Shown: positions 1-5,862, counted from the first letter of the stretch. The stretch is 7,189 bases of DNA from CAYLZN01 sp964387935 (GCA_964387935.1 CAYLZN010000304.1:1-7189); one strand, 5' to 3'. The notes: generated by a model not told the origin, from the letters alone. Program-made: numbers and translations.

Positions 1-1592
1 TCACCAACCGCTGCAACATGATGTGCGACCCGTGCTTCATGGACGCCAACCAGGTCGGGTTCGTCCATGAGCTGTCGTGGGAGGACATCACGACGCTGCT
101 CGACAACGCCATTTCGATCAAGCCGCGCCGGCAGATGTCGGTGCAGTTCTCCGGCGGCGAGCCCACGCTCTCGCCCTACTTCCTGGACGCGGTGCGCTAC
201 TCGCGTAAGGTCGGCTACAACTCGGTGCAGGCGGCGACCAACGGGATCGAGTTCGCCAAGAGCCCCGAGTTCGCCAGGGCGGCCGCCGAGGCCGGACTCC
301 GGTACGTCTACCTGCAGTTCGACGGCATCGGGAACGCGGCCAACAGCCATCGGCTCGTCGGGAACCTGTTCGATGTGAAGCTGCGCGCGATCGAGAACCT
401 GTGGAGCGCCGGCGTCGACATCGTGCCGGTCATCACGATCGTCAACGGCGTCAACAACGAGCAGGTGGGCCGCATCGTCCAGTTCGCGCTCGACAACCCG
501 AGGAAGATCAGCTTCCTCTCGTTCCAGCCGGTGAGCTTCACCGGGCGCGACGAGGAGATCACCGACGAGCGCCGGACGGCGCAGCGCTACACCCTGTCGC
601 ACCTGGCGCACGACGTGAAGAACCAGACCGGGCTCGGCGAGCCCGTGCGCGACTGGTTCCCGATCTCCTTCATGGCGACCTTCACCGACTGGGCGGACCT
701 CGTGCACGGGCCGACCGGCCGCGAGTTCGGCCAGTTGAACTGCGGGTGTCACCCCAACTGCGGCGTGGGCCTCGCGGTGATGGTCGACAAGGAGACGAAG
801 GAAGCCGTCCCGGTGACCGCGTTCCTCAAGGGGGAGCAGCTCGCGAAGGACATCGCACGGGTCAACGATGCGGCGCGCGGGAGATTCCTGTCGGTGGTCG
901 GGATGGCGCTCGCGCTCATGAAGAACTACGAGCCGTTCAAGTCGCCGACCCACTTCAAGATGTCGGACCTGCTGAAGAAGTTCGACAAGACCTTCGGCGC
1001 GACGGGCCGCGACTACGGGAAGGTCACTGGCGACCGGACGCTCGCCGACATCGAGAAGCGGCGCTCGGACCGCTGGAACTTCCTGTTCATCGCCGGGATG
1101 TGGTTCCAGGATCTCTTCAACTACGACTTCCGGCGGACGGAGCGCTGCATCATCCCGTACGCGACGCAGGAAGGGGAGATCTCGTTCTGCGCCTACAACA
1201 CCGGCATCGGCTGGCGGAACATCATCGAGAAGATGCACATGACCGCCACGCTGACGAAGTGGTACGAAGAGCACGGTCGTCACGAGATCTTCGCGGGCGG
1301 GCATTCGGTGCCGCTCGCCTCGACCGCGCACTCGCTGCTGCTCGATCCCGAGGCCGTGGCCGCCGGCCGCCAGACGGACCTCGACGAGGCGGGCATCGCC
1401 AAGACGGCGCGCGAGGAGAAGATCCGCCGCCGGGACGAACTGAAGAAGCAGGCCGAGCACGAGCGCATGGCGCGGCTGTATCGCCAGCACGTGCTGAAGG
1501 AACCCGCGGCGCCCGAAGCTCCGGTCCAGATCGTCGGGCTGGGCGGCGCCAGGAAGAAGGAAGAGACGGAAGGCGAGCCGGTCGTGCGCTAG
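1..1592 (+). CDS. Radical SAM enzyme, Tes/COG1964-like, 5' truncated
   Basis: The reading frame is open from base 3 and the true start lies upstream of the window, so the N-terminus is missing. The visible part opens with TNRCNMMCDPC, the CxxxCxxC motif that binds the SAM-cleaving [4Fe-4S] cluster. It is followed by SGGEPT (codons at about 150-167), the SAM-binding GGE motif. Counting from the ATG at 18, five more cysteines lie in LNCGCHPNCG (C242, C244, C248), RCIIPY (C377) and FCAYN (C391), and they could ligate auxiliary clusters. This layout, including the CHPNCG block and the C-terminal C-x13-C pair, reminds me of COG1964, the family of archaeal tetraether lipid synthase (Tes) and its bacterial homologues proposed to join lipid tails. 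The tail from about 455 to 500 is highly charged and helical, and looks like a lineage-specific extension. The radical SAM call is firm; the Tes-like assignment is from memory of the family pattern and the substrate is inference. The gene ends at TAG 1590-1592 and is followed by a terminator. Confidence 0.9.
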   Translation, partial: TNRCNMMCDPCFMDANQVGFVHELSWEDITTLLDNAISIKPRRQMSVQFSGGEPTLSPYFLDAVRYSRKVGYNSVQAATNGIEFAKSPEFARAAAEAGLRYVYLQFDGIGNAANSHRLVGNLFDVKLRAIENLWSAGVDIVPVITIVNGVNNEQVGRIVQFALDNPRKISFLSFQPVSFTGRDEEITDERRTAQRYTLSHLAHDVKNQTGLGEPVRDWFPISFMATFTDWADLVHGPTGREFGQLNCGCHPNCGVGLAVMVDKETKEAVPVTAFLKGEQLAKDIARVNDAARGRFLSVVGMALALMKNYEPFKSPTHFKMSDLLKKFDKTFGATGRDYGKVTGDRTLADIEKRRSDRWNFLFIAGMWFQDLFNYDFRRTERCIIPYATQEGEISFCAYNTGIGWRNIIEKMHMTATLTKWYEEHGRHEIFAGGHSVPLASTAHSLLLDPEAVAAGRQTDLDEAGIAKTAREEKIRRRDELKKQAEHERMARLYRQHVLKEPAAPEAPVQIVGLGGARKKEETEGEPVVR

Positions 1593-1602
1593 GCCCTCGG
1601 AG

Positions 1603-1695
1603 GGCAGCGCCTTCGGGGGGCAGGGCCTTCGGATTCGGAGGGCAGGGCCTTCGGATTCGGAGGGCAGGGCCTTCGGATTCGGAGGGCAGGGCCTT
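1603..1695. repeat. 22-bp tandem repeat array
   Basis: Three identical 22-bp units lie head to tail at 1619-1640, 1641-1662 and 1663-1684. Each begins ggcagggcct and continues tcggattcggag. A shortened, imperfect copy precedes them (1603-1618, ggcagcgccttcgggg) and an 11-base partial copy follows (1685-1695). The array starts 11 bases after the radical SAM stop codon, so it lies in that gene's 3' untranslated region. The period is not a multiple of three and the array is not coding. It has no unique spacers, so it is not a CRISPR. Identical copies suggest recent slippage or duplication. Confidence 0.93.
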
Positions 1696-1707
1696 TCAGG
1701 CCCTGCC
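1685..1707 (+). other. Perfect hairpin formed with last repeat unit
   Basis: A 10-bp perfect stem pairs ggcagggcct (1685-1694) with aggccctgcc (1698-1707) across a 3-base loop, ttc. The left arm is the head of the 22-bp repeat and is also present at 1619, 1641 and 1663, while the right arm occurs once. Any of four left arms could therefore pair with it in the transcript. No T-run follows, so on its own it is more likely an mRNA 3'-end structure than an intrinsic terminator. Confidence 0.75.
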
Positions 1708-1724
1708 ATATCCCGAACCACCAC

Positions 1725-1765
1725 CGGGCCCGGGAACGTGGAGTTCCCGGGCCCGTTTTCTTTTC
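1725..1765 (+). terminator. Rho-independent terminator
   Basis: A perfect 13-bp G+C-rich stem, cgggcccgggaac (1725-1737) with gttcccgggcccg (1743-1755), encloses the loop gtgga and is followed at once by ttttcttttc (1756-1765). This is the standard layout of an intrinsic terminator in the plus direction. It ends the radical SAM transcript about 130 bp after its stop codon and insulates the PEP-CTERM gene downstream. Confidence 0.93.
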
Positions 1766-1838
1766 AGGCAGACTGCGACGGCTCGTCAGGCGAGGCTGAC
1801 TGAAGTCGCCAGAAAAGGCGTCTTCTCTCCCTCGCGTG

Positions 1839-1853
1839 CGAAATCTGATTTCG
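1839..1853. promoter_or_regulatory. Dyad, possible activator site
   Basis: cgaaat-ctg-atttcg is a perfect inverted repeat with 6-base arms and a 3-base spacer. It lies about 50 bp upstream of the -24 element at 1904, in an A+T-richer patch (1838-1880). A looser pair, agcga (1858-1862) and tcgct (1877-1881), lies between. Sigma-54 promoters need an upstream-bound enhancer-binding protein, so this is a candidate site. No binding-site consensus was matched; the role is inferred from position and symmetry. Confidence 0.4.
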
Positions 1854-1902
1854 GAACAGCGAATTCTTTCGATTTCTCGCTCCTCGAGCTCGCGTCAACG
1901 CC

Positions 1903-1918
1903 TGGCCTTCCTCTTGCT
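1903..1918 (+). promoter_or_regulatory. Sigma-54 (-24/-12) promoter of PEP-CTERM gene
   Basis: TGGCcttcctcTTGCT has the invariant GG (1904-1905) and GC (1916-1917) with exactly 10 bases between, and full TGGC and TTGC(T) half-elements. The ACG following TGGC in the consensus is not conserved. Transcription would start near 1929, giving a leader of about 40 bases with the ribosome site at 1957-1963, a sensible distance before the ATG at 1969. PEP-CTERM genes in other bacteria are known to be activated through RpoN with PrsK/PrsR, which supports the call. Confidence 0.7.
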
Positions 1919-1968
1919 GAAAAGCCGGCAGGTGACCGGCGGCCTCGCCGTCGGCCGAGGAGGAACAG

Positions 1969-2607
1969 ATGTCCCGAGTTCGTATCGCGACGCTCGCGCT
2001 GGCCACGACCCTGGTTGCGTCTTCCGCGTGGGCTGCGCCGTTCACCAACGGCAGTTTCGAGACCGGCCCGGCTCCTGGCGGATTCACCACGCTCGCCGCG
2101 GGCAGTACCAGCATCACCGGCTGGACGGTGCTCAGCACCAACATCGACTACATCGGCAGCCACTGGGTCGCGCAGGACGGCAGCCGAAGCCTGGACCTCA
2201 ATGGCTCGGCCATTGGCGGAGTCGCCCAGACCTTCGATACGACCGCAGGGTCGACCTACACCGTCGGGTTCTGGATCGCCGGAAACCCCGACGGCCTTCC
2301 CACGGTCAAGGCTCTTACAGCTACTGCGGGTTCGACGACATTCAGTACGACGTTCGATGTGAGCGGCCACTCGAAGAGCAGCATGGGGTGGGAACTCAGA
2401 ACGTTCGATTTCGTGGCGAGCGCTGGCACGACGACGCTGAGCTTCGTGAGCACGATTGGCTCGCCGTGCTGCTACGGCCCCGCCCTGGACAACGTTACGG
2501 TGACGCCCAAGGACCAGTCGCCTGCTCCGGTGCCCGAACCGGCGTCGCTCCTGCTGCTCGGCACGGGGCTCCTCTCCGGCGCGCGGGCGGCTCGTCGTCG
2601 TCGCTGA
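1969..2607 (+). CDS. PEP-CTERM sorting-domain protein, choice-of-anchor C / DUF642-like
   Basis: A 212-residue exported protein. Residues 1-22 form a signal peptide (basic start, hydrophobic core, cleavage expected after SAWA). The body, about 26-179, begins NGSFETGPA, has GW and YIG motifs, and ends GPALDNVTVTP, the pattern of the choice-of-anchor C family (DUF642-like, galactose-binding-type beta-sandwich). The C-terminus is a textbook PEP-CTERM tail: VPEPAS (188-193), a short hydrophobic helix (LLLLGTGLL), then the basic end ARAARRRR. An exosortase, not in this window, would cut at PEP, and such proteins end up in exopolysaccharide or biofilm matrix. The start is fixed by gaggagg (1957-1963) five bases before the ATG. 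A CC pair at 167-168 could form a disulfide or bind metal. It is preceded by a sigma-54-type promoter and probably co-transcribed with the next gene. Confidence 0.93.
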   Translation: MSRVRIATLALATTLVASSAWAAPFTNGSFETGPAPGGFTTLAAGSTSITGWTVLSTNIDYIGSHWVAQDGSRSLDLNGSAIGGVAQTFDTTAGSTYTVGFWIAGNPDGLPTVKALTATAGSTTFSTTFDVSGHSKSSMGWELRTFDFVASAGTTTLSFVSTIGSPCCYGPALDNVTVTPKDQSPAPVPEPASLLLLGTGLLSGARAARRRR

Positions 2608-2638
2608 GCCATCGGCGCGACCCGCGGCGGGGACCATC

Positions 2639-3583
2639 ATGCGCACCGACCAGTCCTCGGCATCGGCCCTGCTCCAGCCACCGACGGCGGGGCCGATTCC
2701 CCGTCTGAGCATGGGACCCGTCTGCGGCGCGTCAGCGGCCGCTCTCGGTCGTGGCGCGCGCCGCGCGGCGTGGCGCGCGTGGAGTCTGGGCGCAGTGATC
2801 CTGGGCCTCCTGGCGACTGGTGAGCCCGCCTGGGCCCAGGCGGACGCGCCGTCGGCGGGAGCCACGTCCGAGGCCGAGGCCAAGGCGCCGAAGTGCGCGT
2901 TCCAGCCGCGGGACTACCCGGACTACATCCTCTGGACCTGCAACCGCGAGGGCACGGCGTACGCGGAGACCGGCATCGTCCTGTGGACCCGGACCAACGG
3001 CGCCGGCGCCGAGGTAATGAGCGAGGTGTGGAAAGGGCCCATCGAGCGACTGGCGACCGGGGCCGAGTTGATCATCGACGCGCACCGCCGATCCCACTCC
3101 CGCTGCGTGCATTATTTCCATCTGGCGACAGCCGAGACCCGCACGCCGGAATGGAACCGCGCCACGCGGGGGTTTGTGAACTGGATGCGCAGCGAGGCAC
3201 TCTCGCGGTTTCCCGAGTTGTGCTACGTCTCCCAGCCGGCGGCGGCCGACTACATCATCGTGTGGGGGACACCGGGGGCCAGCATGCCCTCGGCCTTCAC
3301 CGTGGACATTCCGACCTCTTCGCCTCCGGCAGGTGCGCAGGCGGTGGCTCCGGACCCGCAAGGGCCCACGCTCGCCCGGACCGGCTCGAGGGCCGTGGCC
3401 CTCTCCGTCTACCGGGTTGAGACCGGCTTCGACGGCAGCATCGTCCGCCTCGGCCTGTCGCTCTTCAGTACCACGGCGGCCGCCGAGACCCCGGTCGGGG
3501 CGGAGCGCGAAGCTCTGCGGTCTGCGCTGCAGTTCGTCGCTGGGCAGACGCTCCAGTCGGCCAGCCTCGCCCTCCGGCCCTGA
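2639..3583 (+). CDS. Unrecognised exported protein
   Basis: 314 residues; I do not recognise the family. A basic stretch (GRGARRAAWRAW, 37-48) leads into a hydrophobic segment (about 49-60) and a signal-peptidase-like site near PAWAQA (63-68), so the mature part is probably periplasmic or secreted. It holds four cysteines (C86, C101, C156, C195), enough for two disulfides. The region 95-210 is rich in aromatics and ends with ADYIIVWGTPG. A low-complexity Pro/Ala/Ser linker (about 223-243) separates it from a C-terminal part (250-314) with alternating strands and a final helix. The start is uncertain: ATG 2639 has ggcgggga five bases upstream but gives a long 43-residue lead, while ATG 2711 gives a more normal signal peptide but lacks a ribosome site. 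The 31-bp gap from the PEP-CTERM gene, with no terminator, suggests co-transcription. Confidence 0.78.
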   Translation: MRTDQSSASALLQPPTAGPIPRLSMGPVCGASAAALGRGARRAAWRAWSLGAVILGLLATGEPAWAQADAPSAGATSEAEAKAPKCAFQPRDYPDYILWTCNREGTAYAETGIVLWTRTNGAGAEVMSEVWKGPIERLATGAELIIDAHRRSHSRCVHYFHLATAETRTPEWNRATRGFVNWMRSEALSRFPELCYVSQPAAADYIIVWGTPGASMPSAFTVDIPTSSPPAGAQAVAPDPQGPTLARTGSRAVALSVYRVETGFDGSIVRLGLSLFSTTAAAETPVGAEREALRSALQFVAGQTLQSASLALRP

Positions 3584-3601
3584 CAATCTGCCGATCGGCT
3601 C

Positions 3602-3643
3602 GCGGCCTGCGGATCGCGGCCTGCGGCTTGCGGCCCGCAGCCC
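3602..3643. repeat. Heptamer tandem repeat, gcggcct type
   Basis: Six consecutive 7-base units lie between genes: gcggcct, gcggatc, gcggcct, gcggctt, gcggccc, gcagccc. They can also be read as three 14-base units. The array starts 18 bases after the stop codon of the upstream exported-protein gene. A 6-bp stem, ctgcgg with ccgcag, can form inside it. The copies have diverged at their last three bases but the period is kept. Confidence 0.8.
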
Positions 3644-3719
3644 CCGGCACTGGGCCCTGACGGGACGGCGTCCTTCACGGATTGAGGCGAGGTCCCGTCC
3701 ATTCGCCCTGTTCTTCTCC

Positions 3720-3782
3720 GTACGCCGTGTCTTGTCCGTACGCCGCCGTACGCCGTACGCCGTACGTCGTACGCCGTACGCC
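3720..3782. repeat. Heptamer tandem repeat, gtacgcc type
   Basis: Five uninterrupted 7-base units, gtacgcc (one copy gtacgtc), lie at 3748-3782. Two further copies, at 3720-3726 and 3738-3744, are separated by short degenerate insertions. Successive copies create overlapping cgtacg palindromes, so the array can fold locally on either strand. Translated, the minus strand reads as repeats of RRTAYG/VRRTAYD, but no ribosome site or supporting codon pattern makes that a gene. Confidence 0.88.
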
Positions 3783-3802
3783 CCGTCCATGCCCCCCGAT
3801 GA

Positions 3803-3808
3803 TACGAT
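3803..3808 (+). promoter_or_regulatory. Possible -10 element close to the start codon
   Basis: gaTACGATtccc carries TACGAT, a fair match to the TATAAT -10 element. It ends 12 bases before the ATG at 3821, which would put the transcription start at about 3815. With no Shine-Dalgarno sequence before that ATG, the mRNA would be nearly leaderless. No clear -35 element is present because the position falls at the end of the heptamer array. Confidence 0.35.
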
Positions 3809-3820
3809 TCCCTGGTAACC

Positions 3821-4273
3821 ATGGCATCGCCGCCAACCGTCCTGGCCGGCAAGCTGCTTCAGTTGCTGGGGTTCTTTCACCGTGGCTCGCTCGATGTGCC
3901 CGACGGCCTGTTTTCGCGCGCGTGCGTCTTCCGGCTGAACGGGCTTGCGTACGAGGACACGCTCGGTCGCCCGATGTCCGATCCGCTGACGCGATTGCTC
4001 GGCCGCGGGCCGGCCGCGTATCGGTTCCTCGCGCAGGGGCTGCGTTACGCGGTCCCGGACCTGACCGTTCAGCTCGACGAGCTGCAGGGGGAGGAGCGCG
4101 GTGGGCTCGTGACGGCGGTGGCGACGCTGGCAGGGACCCCGCGCGGCGGAGGCTCGCTGCGGGCAGGCGCCGACGTGGCGTTCGTGACGGATGCCGGGGG
4201 CCACGTCACCGAAGTCGGCGTGCAGGTGACCGAAGACCTGCTGCGGGCGCTGGCCGCAGCCCGAAGCGCCTGA
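3821..4273 (+). CDS. Unrecognised 150-residue protein
   Basis: 150 residues, cytoplasmic by composition, with no signal peptide or membrane segment. The first half (about 5-70) looks helical, with GKLLQLLGFFHRG and DPLTRLLGRGPAAYRFLAQGL. The second half (about 73-145) alternates strand-like segments (DLTVQLDELQ, GLVTAVATLAGTP, ADVAFVTDAGGHVTEVGVQV) and ends in a helix (EDLLRALAAA). Helices followed by a curved sheet, at this length, would fit an NTF2/SnoaL-like fold, but I see no diagnostic motif and do not claim it. The codons are strongly G/C-ending, supporting the frame. The ATG has no Shine-Dalgarno sequence (cctggtaacc precedes it). The next gene starts 26 bp later, so the two probably form an operon. 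Confidence 0.75.
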   Translation: MASPPTVLAGKLLQLLGFFHRGSLDVPDGLFSRACVFRLNGLAYEDTLGRPMSDPLTRLLGRGPAAYRFLAQGLRYAVPDLTVQLDELQGEERGGLVTAVATLAGTPRGGGSLRAGADVAFVTDAGGHVTEVGVQVTEDLLRALAAARSA

Positions 4274-4284
4274 GATCGGGCGCG

Positions 4285-4290
4285 GGAGGT
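4285..4290 (+). promoter_or_regulatory. Ribosome binding site setting the 4300 start
   Basis: ggaggt ends nine bases before ATG 4300 (12 before the second ATG, 4303). It lies in the 26-bp gap after the previous stop codon, and is the main reason to start this small gene here rather than within the long open frame that extends upstream to 3682. Confidence 0.75.
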
Positions 4291-4299
4291 CGGACCCCT

Positions 4300-4536
4300 A
4301 TGATGATCAGCCGCGAGCGACATCTCGACGACACCGCGAGACACCGCGTGGCCCTCGTGCTGCAGACCGCCACGACCGAGATGCACAGCGTGTTGGCCGA
4401 TGCGCCTGAAGAGATCCGCGAGCAGGTCGGCGACGCGCTGGTTCGTGCGCTGGACGCCGTCGAGGCCGCGCTGAAGCCCCTCCTGGACCGCCCCACCGAG
4501 GCCAGGGCGACGACGGATTTCGGCTGCGGGACTTGA
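4300..4536 (+). CDS. Small helical protein, 78 residues, unrecognised
   Basis: A short gene that is easily missed because its frame stays open far upstream; the upstream part is only a shadow of the 3821-4273 gene. From ATG 4300 it encodes 78 residues starting MMISRERHL. Almost the whole protein (about 10-65) is predicted amphipathic helix by eye: a segment RHRVALVLQTATTEMHSVL, a turn at ADAP, then a second helix EEIREQVGDALVRALDAVEA. This suggests a helical hairpin. No catalytic motif or membrane segment is seen, and the single Cys (C76) is at the end. Third codon positions are almost all G or C. It is preceded by a good ribosome site, follows the 150-residue gene, and its stop (4534-4536) is one base from the stop of the converging fusion gene. 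Confidence 0.72.
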   Translation: MMISRERHLDDTARHRVALVLQTATTEMHSVLADAPEEIREQVGDALVRALDAVEAALKPLLDRPTEARATTDFGCGT

Positions 4537-4537
4537 G

Positions 4538-5764
4538 TCAGCGCGCGTCGACGCGGTGATCCAGCATCCGATCCCCGTCGAAGAGAAACCAGCCCTCCAC
4601 CGTCCGGCCTGCCAGAACGAGGGGCAGCCAGACCCGATCGTCCGCCCACATCTCGTCGTAGGGAATGGCCCCGACCGGCACCCAGATCGGGGACGCTTCC
4701 GGCGTCCCGGTGGGTGTGCCGACGACCTGCCCTCCGAGGAAGATGTGCACGTGGATCGAATATCCGTCGACGAACTGGAACCGCAGTTCCCCCTGCGGGT
4801 GGAGGTCCGGGCCATCGACGAGGAGTTCCTCCCGGAGTTCCCGACGCGCGCACGCGAGGGGGGTCTCGCCCGGGTCGAGGCGCCCGCCGGGGCCGTTGAT
4901 CTTCCCGGCGCCGAGCCCTCGTTTCTTCCGGATCAGCAGGAGGTCGGGCCCGCGGCGGATGAAGACGAGCGTGGCCACGTCGCGGGGTGACCAGGCGGCC
5001 CAGTCGATGTCTTCGAGCCGTGTCGGCCGACCCGCCGCTTCCGCCAGCAGGTGCTGCATGCGGTCGTAGTGCGTGCCCTTCCAGTAGACGCGATCGCAGG
5101 TGGCGCAGTGGCTGTACTCGTGCCGCTTGGCGCGGACCCGCGGCGGGACCCGTCGTTCGACCGTCTCCGCTGCGGCGGGCATCAGCATGGTGTTGCAGCG
5201 GAGGCAGCGCGTGAAGGGCCGCACCAGCCGCGCCAGGTCGAAGCGCCGGACCACCTCCACCAGCTGGTCGCGCGGGGCCGTCGCCCGCACGAAGCAGCCG
5301 TGGGCGACGACACGCCGCTTCAGGAGTCCCTGATCGCGCGTGAGGAGGATCCGCCGTTCGCGTCGCGACACCTCCGCCAGCGCGGCGTCGTCGGCCTGGG
5401 TCTCGTAACGCGTGTCGAAGCCCGCCATGCGGAGGTACGCCCCGAGGCGGCCCAGGTGCACGTCGAGAACGAAGCGCACCTCGCGGAGCGGTTCCGATCT
5501 GACGCGCGAGACGCCGGCGACGTCTATGGCTTCGAACATCGGGTAGACGCTGACGAGGGCGTTCGGGGCCGGCGCGTGCTCGAGGGACACGGACTCGCCG
5601 TCGACCAGGACGAGGTCCACCTCGGTGTGCGGAATACCGAGCCCCTCGATGAGGTCCCGCAGCGGAGCCCGTGGCGGCGCCTCGCACTCGATCGTGGTGC
5701 CGCGCGACGCCCGCGGCAGGAAGTCGTTCAGCTCGGCGTAGAACCGGAGGCGGATACGTGGCAT
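4538..5764 (-). CDS. Ubiquitin-like / Mut7-C RNase / MTH1-type Nudix fusion protein
   Basis: 408 residues with three domains. Residues 1-82 resemble the ThiS/MoaD-like ubiquitin domain found ahead of Mut7-C (Ub-Mut7C), without the C-terminal GG, so it is unlikely to be a conjugated modifier. Residues about 95-240 are a Mut7-C PIN-like RNase domain: FVLDVHLGRLGAYLRMAGFDT with D101, the D125-D126 pair, LLTRD with D144, and a zinc ribbon (C187, C190, C220, C223). Residues about 262-408 are a Nudix hydrolase. Its box runs from G294 (G294, E300, R308, E309, E312, E313; the usual G near the end is L315). The flanking sequence matches human MTH1 closely: RKKRGLGAGKING, EMWADD (W373, D375, D376; MTH1 W117, D119, D120) and the GWFLFDG end. 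I expect cleavage of oxidised purine nucleoside triphosphates plus an RNA-directed activity. Ub-Mut7C plus Mut7-C is a known pair; the Nudix fusion is unusual to me. The ATG at 5764 has only a weak ribosome site. Confidence 0.92.
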   Translation of the reverse strand: MPRIRLRFYAELNDFLPRASRGTTIECEAPPRAPLRDLIEGLGIPHTEVDLVLVDGESVSLEHAPAPNALVSVYPMFEAIDVAGVSRVRSEPLREVRFVLDVHLGRLGAYLRMAGFDTRYETQADDAALAEVSRRERRILLTRDQGLLKRRVVAHGCFVRATAPRDQLVEVVRRFDLARLVRPFTRCLRCNTMLMPAAAETVERRVPPRVRAKRHEYSHCATCDRVYWKGTHYDRMQHLLAEAAGRPTRLEDIDWAAWSPRDVATLVFIRRGPDLLLIRKKRGLGAGKINGPGGRLDPGETPLACARRELREELLVDGPDLHPQGELRFQFVDGYSIHVHIFLGGQVVGTPTGTPEASPIWVPVGAIPYDEMWADDRVWLPLVLAGRTVEGWFLFDGDRMLDHRVDAR

Positions 5765-5847
5765 GGACGGCCCTGGCGCCGGCCTGGAGCTTACACCGTC
5801 GGGACCCTCTGTGGAGCCACGCGGCGCTCGGGCCGATTAGTCAGGCA

Positions 5848-5853
5848 GAGGGG
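5848..5853 (+). promoter_or_regulatory. Ribosome binding site favouring the GTG 5863 start
   Basis: gagggg ends nine bases before GTG 5863. The only in-frame ATG, 5914, has nothing similar upstream (cagccgccggcag), so the site decides for the GTG. Confidence 0.55.
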
Positions 5854-5862
5854 ACACGCCGC

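Noticed and set aside
1603..1695. CRISPR array
   Set aside because: The units are directly adjacent with no spacers, and no cas genes are present.
1685..1707. Intrinsic terminator at the first hairpin
   Set aside because: No T-run follows the stem; the stem at 1725-1755 with its T-rich tail is the convincing terminator.
401..2362. Long plus-strand open frame of 653 codons
   Set aside because: It is a shadow of the radical SAM gene, then runs through the repeat array, the terminator and the start of the PEP-CTERM gene. Its translation is Arg/Ala/Pro-rich with no domain, as expected from high G+C.
1786..2883. Minus-strand open frame of 365 codons
   Set aside because: It is antisense to the PEP-CTERM gene and the promoter region. 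It has low-complexity Arg-rich composition and no motif, while the plus-strand frame has a signal peptide and sorting signal.
2732..4204. Minus-strand open frame of 490 codons
   Set aside because: It spans two plus-strand genes and both heptamer arrays, where its translation becomes RRTAYG-type repeats. The composition is typical of a high-G+C shadow.
4206..5687. Minus-strand open frame of 493 codons
   Set aside because: It overlaps the fusion gene in another frame. The fusion gene has clear conserved motifs and this one has none.
4538..5764. Sulfur-carrier (ThiS/MoaD) function for the N-terminal ubiquitin-like domain
   Set aside because: The domain lacks a C-terminal GG and is followed directly by the Mut7-C domain, so it cannot be thiocarboxylated in the usual way.
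5832..5839. GCCGATTA, like a FliA -10 box, upstream of the 5863 gene
   Set aside because: The position would suit a promoter, but the bases at the -35 position (5813-5820, ggagccac) do not match TAAAGTTT or TCAAGTTC, and GCCGAT is common in such G+C-rich DNA.
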